Source of the DNA: a virus
IMG/VR virus record: IMGVR_UViG_3300037171_000075
Span: 1-24,458 of that record
Strand: one strand, 5' to 3'
Length of the DNA stretch: 24,458 nucleotides
A program made the translations under genes and the position numbers. Position 1 is the first letter of the stretch; each line of letters starts with the position of its first letter. A model generated the notes under the pieces. It was given only the letters and a program-made list of their open reading frames with translations. It ran no database searches and was not told where the DNA came from. This document shows positions 19,670 through 24,458 of the stretch, one piece after another.

Positions 19670-20230
19670 ATGGTCGAAGCGATCCAACTCAACGAGTACG
19701 TCAAGCTCTCGAACGTCGGGCCGGGGCTGGCCGCGATGGCCGACCGCGAACGTTCGATGGTCTATCTGTGGGACTGCGGTCCGACCGCGCCGAGCGCTCC
19801 CAAGCGCCCGGTTGCCCCGCGCGGCAAGGAAGGCGACCCGGAGTTTGATCTCGCAATGGTCGACTTCCGTCAGGCGCTTCTCGACTACGAGGCCGACCTG
19901 CGAACCTACGGCGCCCGCAAGGACGAGTTCGCCAAGTGGCAGACGCAGAACGGCGGCCCCTTCGAGATCAAGATGTGGTCGGTCGACGCGCGCGACGCGC
20001 TGGAGATCGATGAGCGGGTGGTCAAGGAAGGGCGCCAGCCGGCGAAGCGCTACTTCATTTCGTCGCGCACGCGCGGCTTCGAGTCGCTGCCCAACCAGGG
20101 CTTGCCTGGCGCGATGAAGCCCGGCAAGGCCCATTTCGACAATCTGAACCGCGAACGCGCGGGCGAGGCTGACCTCGATGAAGCCCGCCGCTCCGACCCG
20201 GTATTCGGCTCCAGGGAGATGCGAGCATGA
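19670..20230 (+). CDS. Phage structural-module protein of unknown function
   Basis: This 186-aa charged protein has a helical middle (FDLAMVDFRQALLDYEADLR) and a region RYFISSRTRGFESLPNQGLP. The ATG is one base after the previous stop, and the stop overlaps the next ATG. No family is recognised. It may be a minor virion or assembly protein by location. Confidence 0.7.
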   Translation: MVEAIQLNEYVKLSNVGPGLAAMADRERSMVYLWDCGPTAPSAPKRPVAPRGKEGDPEFDLAMVDFRQALLDYEADLRTYGARKDEFAKWQTQNGGPFEIKMWSVDARDALEIDERVVKEGRQPAKRYFISSRTRGFESLPNQGLPGAMKPGKAHFDNLNRERAGEADLDEARRSDPVFGSREMRA

Positions 20231-20847
20231 ACACGAAACACTGGCTCATTGGCGCCCTTACCGCCGCCGCGCTCGCCATCAGCCTGGCCGCCCCGGCCTC
20301 GGCCGGCGCAATTCTCTGCACGCCGCGCAACATGCCCGATGGCAACGCCGGGACTGTTGGCGGCACGAACTCCGCTGTCCCGTCGCAGACGCTCTACACG
20401 CTCAACTCCGAAGGTTGCGCTGCGGTTTCTAACCAGGACGTCGGCTACTTCAAGTCGCAGGGATGGTTCCCCGGCCCGAACCTGTTCTCCGTCTCGCTGG
20501 TCGGCATCACCGCGCAGACGACCGCCGCTCAGGCGCCCGTCCTTCCGGCGGGGTCCTACATCGTCGGCCTCGTCATTCAGGAAACGGCCGGACAGGCTGT
20601 GACCGGCGGATTGGACATCGGCATCGCCGGTTCGTCTGACGCGACGATTGCTTCGGCCGTGACCTGCGCGGCGAGCTGTCTCGTCCACGTCGCCGACTCG
20701 GCGATCTTGGTTCGCACCGTCGGCGCGACGACCACCGGCACGGGCGTGCCGAAGGCCTTCCCGATCTACATCAATGCCCACACCAATTGGTCGGATGCGG
20801 CAAAGGTCAACCTGACCGTTTTCTACAGCCTGTATTCCCCGACCTGA
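20227..20847 (+). CDS. Exported beta-rich phage protein with Sec signal peptide
   Basis: In this 206-aa protein residues 1-27 are a clear Sec signal peptide: Lys4, a hydrophobic core of about 15 residues and a cleavage site at PASA-GA. The mature part has several Cys (likely disulfides) and beta-type, Thr/Ala/Val-rich sequence with no known domain. An exported protein inside a capsid-tail operon is unusual. It could decorate the host surface, act in exclusion, or be a virion protein assembled from outside. It is coupled to the previous gene by ATGA. Confidence 0.75.
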   Translation: MNTKHWLIGALTAAALAISLAAPASAGAILCTPRNMPDGNAGTVGGTNSAVPSQTLYTLNSEGCAAVSNQDVGYFKSQGWFPGPNLFSVSLVGITAQTTAAQAPVLPAGSYIVGLVIQETAGQAVTGGLDIGIAGSSDATIASAVTCAASCLVHVADSAILVRTVGATTTGTGVPKAFPIYINAHTNWSDAAKVNLTVFYSLYSPT

Positions 20848-20856
20848 GACGAAACG

Positions 20857-21396
20857 ATGGCGACTGTCGCACTTCAAAAGATCGACGCCAACGTTGCAAT
20901 GGGGCAACAGCAGTCGATCTTTGGCCCCGTGACGGGCGCTCTCTATATCGTCGACCCGCTCGGCCGCGTTGTCGTATCGACCCTTGACTCGCCGACGCTC
21001 GTGGCCCAAGGCTGGGCATACGCCGAACTCGAATATCTGACGGGCGCCCCTAACAACGGGGTCGCAACGGTAAACTTTGGCGTGTTTCCAGGTTCCCCCA
21101 ACACTCAGGTCACGATCGTCGCTGCCGACGCCTACGATCCGGCGGCGACCCTCCTGGCAGCCATCACGCCAATCGCGACCGGCGATCACTCCGCCGACGA
21201 GCACTCGGCCGACCCGCCGATGGTTTCGGCACAGGTTGTCGCCGGGAACATCGTGATCAACGCTGCGGCGAGCGGGCGCGACTGGCCGACGCCGGCCGGG
21301 ACGCCGTTTGGTGGGGCCGCCAGTCAGCAGCCGATCGGGCTCCAGCAGCCGCAGCCCTACGGCGCGTGGTCGGTCGCCTGGTCCTTCAATTCGTAG
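20857..21396 (+). CDS. Beta-rich phage protein of unknown function
   Basis: This 179-aa protein has a segment QQQSIFGPVTGALYIVDPLG that reads as a beta domain, and a Pro/Gln-rich C-terminus (GLQQPQPYGAWSVAWSF). No signal peptide is present. Position among virion genes suggests a decoration or tail-associated role. It is not recognised. Confidence 0.65.
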   Translation: MATVALQKIDANVAMGQQQSIFGPVTGALYIVDPLGRVVVSTLDSPTLVAQGWAYAELEYLTGAPNNGVATVNFGVFPGSPNTQVTIVAADAYDPAATLLAAITPIATGDHSADEHSADPPMVSAQVVAGNIVINAAASGRDWPTPAGTPFGGAASQQPIGLQQPQPYGAWSVAWSFNS

Positions 21397-21405
21397 GAGA
21401 GATTG

Positions 21406-22071
21406 ATGCTCGCCATCCAAGGGTACTCCACCGGCAACGGCCTGGAAATTGAAGCCAACACGAACGCCCTGCGCGTCAACGAGCGCGGCATCAACGTCGG
21501 CGCCTACGGCTCCTATTCGGCCTCGGCGGTCAACGGCACGACCGTCATGGCTGCGGGCCTTGCCGCCGCCGCCCCAATTTTTGCGCTGCGCAGCGCCGCC
21601 GCGGCCGGGCCGCTCGTGGTCATCCGGCGCGTGCGATTCGAGGCCAACGTCGGCACGACCGCTTTTGCCAACACGCCCGGCTACTTCCAGTTGTTCGTTG
21701 CTCGGGCCTTCTCGGCTTCCGACACCGGCGGCGCGGCGGCGACCCTGACCACGAACAACGCCAAGCGCCGCACCGCCTTTGGCACGACCGCGCTCCAGGA
21801 CTTCCGCTATTCCCAGGCCGCGACGCTGACTGCCGGCACGCGCACGCTCGACTCGACGCCCATCGCCAGCGTAGTCACGCAGAATGTCGCGACGGCCGGC
21901 GCCCAGCTTGTCCCGCCGACTGATCTTTTGCGCTACGGTCCCGACGCATGGCCGCTGATCCTGGCCGCGAACGAAGGCATCGTCATTCAGGCGACGGTCC
22001 CGGCGACCGGCGTGTGGAACTTCTCCGTCTCGGTCGATTGGGACGAAGTTGCGGCGACCGGCACCATCTGA
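21406..22071 (+). CDS. Putative virion structural protein
   Basis: This 221-aa protein starts at ATG 21406 with AGGAGA upstream; a TTG at 21403 is less likely. It is beta-rich, with VVIRRVRFEANVGTTAFANT and NEGIVIQATVPATGVWNFSV at the end, resembling decoration or tail-fibre-like jelly-roll proteins in general character only. It is followed by a strong intrinsic terminator, so it closes a transcription unit. Confidence 0.65.
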   Translation: MLAIQGYSTGNGLEIEANTNALRVNERGINVGAYGSYSASAVNGTTVMAAGLAAAAPIFALRSAAAAGPLVVIRRVRFEANVGTTAFANTPGYFQLFVARAFSASDTGGAAATLTTNNAKRRTAFGTTALQDFRYSQAATLTAGTRTLDSTPIASVVTQNVATAGAQLVPPTDLLRYGPDAWPLILAANEGIVIQATVPATGVWNFSVSVDWDEVAATGTI

Positions 22072-22095
22072 GGCTTGCCGAGGAACAACGCGAGA

Positions 22096-22127
22096 GGCGG
22101 CCGCGCGAAATCGCCGCCGCCTTTTTT
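22096..22127 (+). terminator. Intrinsic terminator inside the virion operon
   Basis: GGCGGC (22096-22101) pairs with GCCGCC (22116-22121), with an inner GCG/CGC pairing around AAAT, followed directly by six T (22122-22127). It separates the capsid genes from the tail genes and predicts lower downstream expression or a separate promoter. Confidence 0.85.
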
Positions 22128-22140
22128 GTTGGAGTGGATG

Positions 22141-22575
22141 ATGAAAAAGCTGCTCACCACGCTCACGGTTTGGCTGTTGTCGGCCTCGCTCGCTTGCGCT
22201 CAGATTTGGTTCCCGACACCGAACTCAAGCGTGAACGCGCCAAGCTCTGTGCAGATGTGCCTCAACCCGGCCGGGACCGCGACGTGCGCCGCGGTGCCCG
22301 CCAAGACGAACTACCTCACGGGCTATGACATTGAGGCGGCCGGCGCGACTGCCGCGGCTGTGGTCAACCCGACCATCACAGGCCTTCTTGGCGGCACGCG
22401 CACGATGACGTTCGCCGCGCCGTTGGGCGCCGTCGTGGCCGCACAGCCGCTGATGCAGACCTTCAACCCGCCGCTCCAGGGGTCCGCCGTCAACACGGCG
22501 ATCTCCGTGTCGATGCCCGCTCTCGGCGCTGGCGCTACGAACGCGACCGTCAACGCGCAGTGCTTCTACCAGTAG
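22141..22575 (+). CDS. Second exported phage protein with Sec signal peptide
   Basis: This 144-aa protein begins MKKLLTTLTVWLLSASLACA, a textbook Sec signal with cleavage after ACA. The mature part is Ala/Thr/Val-rich and beta-like, with Cys residues (VQMCLNPAGTATCAAV; final QCFYQ). The ATG at 22141 is preferred to 22138 because GGAG is then six bases away. It is the first gene after the terminator. It shares type, not sequence, with the exported protein at 20227. Confidence 0.75.
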   Translation: MKKLLTTLTVWLLSASLACAQIWFPTPNSSVNAPSSVQMCLNPAGTATCAAVPAKTNYLTGYDIEAAGATAAAVVNPTITGLLGGTRTMTFAAPLGAVVAAQPLMQTFNPPLQGSAVNTAISVSMPALGAGATNATVNAQCFYQ

Positions 22576-22614
22576 ATCATTGCGTGAGCCCTGCCGTGCG
22601 GAGAAAGGTGCGGC

Positions 22615-23340
22615 ATGGCTTACCAGTTCCCGCTCGACGAGCTTGGCATCGTCAACCGCGCCTTGTCAGCTACCGGCGACAACCAAGTCGCCCAAGCTGA
22701 CGACGGTTCTGACGAGTGGAACACCTGCGACCCCGCCTATCAGGCGGGCCTAGGGTACGCTGCGGAAAGCCATAGCTGGGGATTTGCCAAGCAAGTCTTG
22801 ACGCTGACCGCCAGTCCGACGGCGCCGCAAGACGTGACGTGGGACACGGCCTACCCGATCCCGAGCGATTGCGTCCACATCATCTGGATCAAGATCAACC
22901 AGGACGCACCGACGGTCAACACGCCGACGCTGACGCTGTACGACATTATGGGGACGCCGAGCGGCCCTGTCATCGTCTGCAACGCCCAAGGCGGGCCGCC
23001 GCCGCCCGCCGCGCCGCAGGTCCCTGCGACCGTCACGCTCTGCTACATCTCGAACTCAGGGGCGCTGTGCGATTCGACCAACGGCACGCCGACGCTTCTG
23101 CTCGCCCTGCAATCCTTCGTCATGTCCGGCATCTACCGCGGGCTCCACGAGGACCCTGGCGAGGCCGACAAGATGTGGATGGCCGGCGAAAAGATGCTCC
23201 AGATGGCGCGCACGCGCTACGACCAGCAGAAACCGAAGCGGCAGTTTTTCAATTCGCGCATGGCCGCCGCGCGCCGCGTCCGCCGCCCGTGGCCGCCCAA
23301 CGGCCTGAACAATTGGGGCGGCAGCGGCGGACCGGGTTGA
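22615..23340 (+). CDS. Tail tubular protein A-like (T7 gp11-type)
   Basis: In this 241-aa protein the start LGIVNRALSATGDNQV followed by DDGSDEWN and an ESHSWGFAK segment matches the gp11-like tail adaptor family. In that family an N-terminal helix pair precedes a W-x-F motif. The C-terminal half contains a Pro/Gly insertion (about residues 125-135) and a helical segment (ALQSFVMSGIYRGLHEDPGE) typical of the fold. It links the portal to the tail nozzle. GGAG and AAAGG upstream support the start, and the gene precedes a gp12-like gene as expected. Confidence 0.8.
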   Translation: MAYQFPLDELGIVNRALSATGDNQVAQADDGSDEWNTCDPAYQAGLGYAAESHSWGFAKQVLTLTASPTAPQDVTWDTAYPIPSDCVHIIWIKINQDAPTVNTPTLTLYDIMGTPSGPVIVCNAQGGPPPPAAPQVPATVTLCYISNSGALCDSTNGTPTLLLALQSFVMSGIYRGLHEDPGEADKMWMAGEKMLQMARTRYDQQKPKRQFFNSRMAAARRVRRPWPPNGLNNWGGSGGPG

Positions 23341-23346
23341 TAGCCG

Positions 23347-24458
23347 ATGGCAATCCCCAAGATCATCGGGGCGCAGCGCGACTTCTCGGGGGGAGAGCTC
23401 GACCTGTCGATGAAGCGCGCCGACGAAAACCCGATCATGAAGATTGGTTGCCGTCAGCTTTCCAATTGGCGTGTGCTGCATGGTGGAGCGGTGAAGAACC
23501 GCCCCGGCAGACGCGCGCTGTTTCCAGAAGCAGGACGGGTTGAAGAAGTCCTGATGTCGCCGGGAAACGTCTTTTATCTCGTCTTCGGCGCTGGCTATCT
23601 CAGGGTTTACAACGCGGCGGGGACGCAGGTTTTCAATTCGACCAATCTCGGCGATGGCTCTACGGCCATTCCATGGACCTCGACGACAATTCACAACGTA
23701 TCGTTCGTCGCCGCCGCCGGCGCAGCTCTTGCTATATACATTGCTTTTGCTGATGGATTTCCAACAAACCCGCCACAGGTTTTGACGTGGGATGGTATAT
23801 CCCAAACGTCGACATGGACACTTGCCACTTATTCCGAAACAATTACGCCATCAGGACAAAAAAGAACAATATTCGATCGTATTTCTCCGCAAGATGTAAC
23901 CCTCTTGCCAAGCGCTACAACAGGGAACATTAACATTACGATGTCTTCGGCAATTCTTGTTTTAGGGATGGTTGAAACACGTCTGACATATTGCGGCAGA
24001 CAAGTTGTTATTACAGGCGTCACTCTTTCCGATTTTACGACCGCAACCGCCGGCCCCTCGCAATATGGCACGGCATCTGTCGTCGAACCGCTGCCGCCGT
24101 CGCAGACCTTCACGGTGTCGACATCGCAGGGAGCAATCAACATTGGTGACGAAGTGGTCGGATCAGTAACCGGCGCTAAGGGTATTATCGTCAGCAATAC
24201 AAACACGCAGCAGCTACAATTGTCTTCTTCTATTACTGGCGCCGCCCCTGTTGCTGGCGACAGTGTTAGCCAAGTATCTTCAGGGGCCACCGGCATCATA
24301 ACTGGTGCGTATCTTTACCCCGCTACGAATTCTTGTTCCATAACCATATTTTTATCGACATTAACTCCATTTGTAACGCATCAACCTGTTGTTTGGACGG
24401 GCAATAGTTCAGGAAACGCGGCGTTCACTTTCGCAACTACGGCATTGTTGGTTGCCCA
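23347..24458 (+). CDS. Tail tubular protein B-like (T7 gp12-type), partial at window end
   Basis: The frame is open from ATG 23347 to the window end, 370 codons. The N-terminus, DFSGGELDLSMKRADENPIM then RQLSNWRVLHGGAVKNRPG, matches the signature of podovirus tail nozzle proteins (F-GGEL-P, N-GGA-RRPG). From about residue 130 the codon use shifts to AT-rich (ATA, TTA, AAT) and the sequence contains a repeated GxVTGAKGIIV / SSGATGIITG motif, suggesting an inserted or exchanged module. The C-terminus is beyond the window. Confidence 0.85.
   Translation, partial: MAIPKIIGAQRDFSGGELDLSMKRADENPIMKIGCRQLSNWRVLHGGAVKNRPGRRALFPEAGRVEEVLMSPGNVFYLVFGAGYLRVYNAAGTQVFNSTNLGDGSTAIPWTSTTIHNVSFVAAAGAALAIYIAFADGFPTNPPQVLTWDGISQTSTWTLATYSETITPSGQKRTIFDRISPQDVTLLPSATTGNINITMSSAILVLGMVETRLTYCGRQVVITGVTLSDFTTATAGPSQYGTASVVEPLPPSQTFTVSTSQGAINIGDEVVGSVTGAKGIIVSNTNTQQLQLSSSITGAAPVAGDSVSQVSSGATGIITGAYLYPATNSCSITIFLSTLTPFVTHQPVVWTGNSSGNAAFTFATTALLVA

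Noticed and set aside
17026-21420. Long minus-strand open frames opposite the capsid genes (for example 20050-21420)
   Set aside because: They are antisense to clear virion genes, Arg/Gly-rich in composition, lack SD sites and resemble no protein; this is typical GC-rich shadow coding.
15106-24458. Diversity-generating retroelement, suggested by BPP-1-like gene order
   Set aside because: No reverse transcriptase and no template/variable repeat pair is visible; the similarity is limited to the head-tail gene order.
1-24458. tRNA genes or phage attachment sites
   Set aside because: No cloverleaf or tRNA-like 3' end and no convincing att core next to the serine recombinase was seen by eye; a tRNA-finder run would settle this.

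Overview
The window reads as a GC-rich tailed-phage or prophage genome segment from an alphaproteobacterial host, probably Hyphomicrobiales. The reasons are the alphaproteobacterial look of the small phage proteins, the densely overlapping genes (many ATGA and GTGA junctions) and the absence of any host housekeeping gene. The capsid region follows the order I recall for Bordetella BPP-1-like podoviruses: portal, Bbp19-like, scaffold, major capsid, Bbp16-like cement, then T7 gp11/gp12-like tail proteins. The host assignment is inference.

Layout. (1) 1-681 is a hexanucleotide array in three blocks, separated by an identical 36-bp unit. On the minus strand every unit is a small ORF with its own Shine-Dalgarno sequence, encoding Ser-(Trp/Arg/Gly) dipeptide repeats. 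It lies downstream of a DUF6948-like gene (722-988). (2) 1118-5297 is an early rightward operon: a probably leaderless YdaS/Cro-type regulator, a conserved phage protein, a RusA-type resolvase, a DNA methyltransferase-like protein, and a replication protein whose gene contains six iteron-like 7-mers. (3) 5271-6441 is a leftward block of small genes: an HTH protein, a 37-aa membrane peptide, a DUF7007-like protein, a 28-aa membrane peptide and a second HTH protein. A symmetric intergenic region with long inverted arms separates it from a rightward DNA-binding protein (6572) and three small coupled genes ending at 7749. (4) 7709-10911 is a leftward operon: a 19-aa membrane peptide, a serine recombinase and a C5-cytosine methyltransferase. 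The methyltransferase gene has been invaded twice. A LAGLIDADG intein sits exactly at the catalytic Cys of motif IV. An opposite-strand HNH gene sits at motif I, leaving a 12-codon stub of the old start and a recoded new start. (5) 10970-24458 is the rightward packaging and virion operon: an HNH-like zinc protein, large terminase, portal, scaffold, capsid, a collapsed HNH pseudogene, cement, several beta-rich proteins (two with Sec signal peptides), a terminator at 22096-22127, and the tail tubular A-like and B-like genes. The last gene runs off the window.

How it fits together. The 1118-5297 block provides regulation, recombination and replication. The leftward blocks carry accessory regulators, membrane peptides and DNA modification. 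The right half builds and fills the virion. Homing endonucleases have entered at least three times (intein, HNH at motif I, HNH remnant after the capsid gene). The least ordinary items are the dipeptide mini-gene array and the doubly invaded methyltransferase, in which the recoded start also appears to serve as the promoter of the invading HNH gene.
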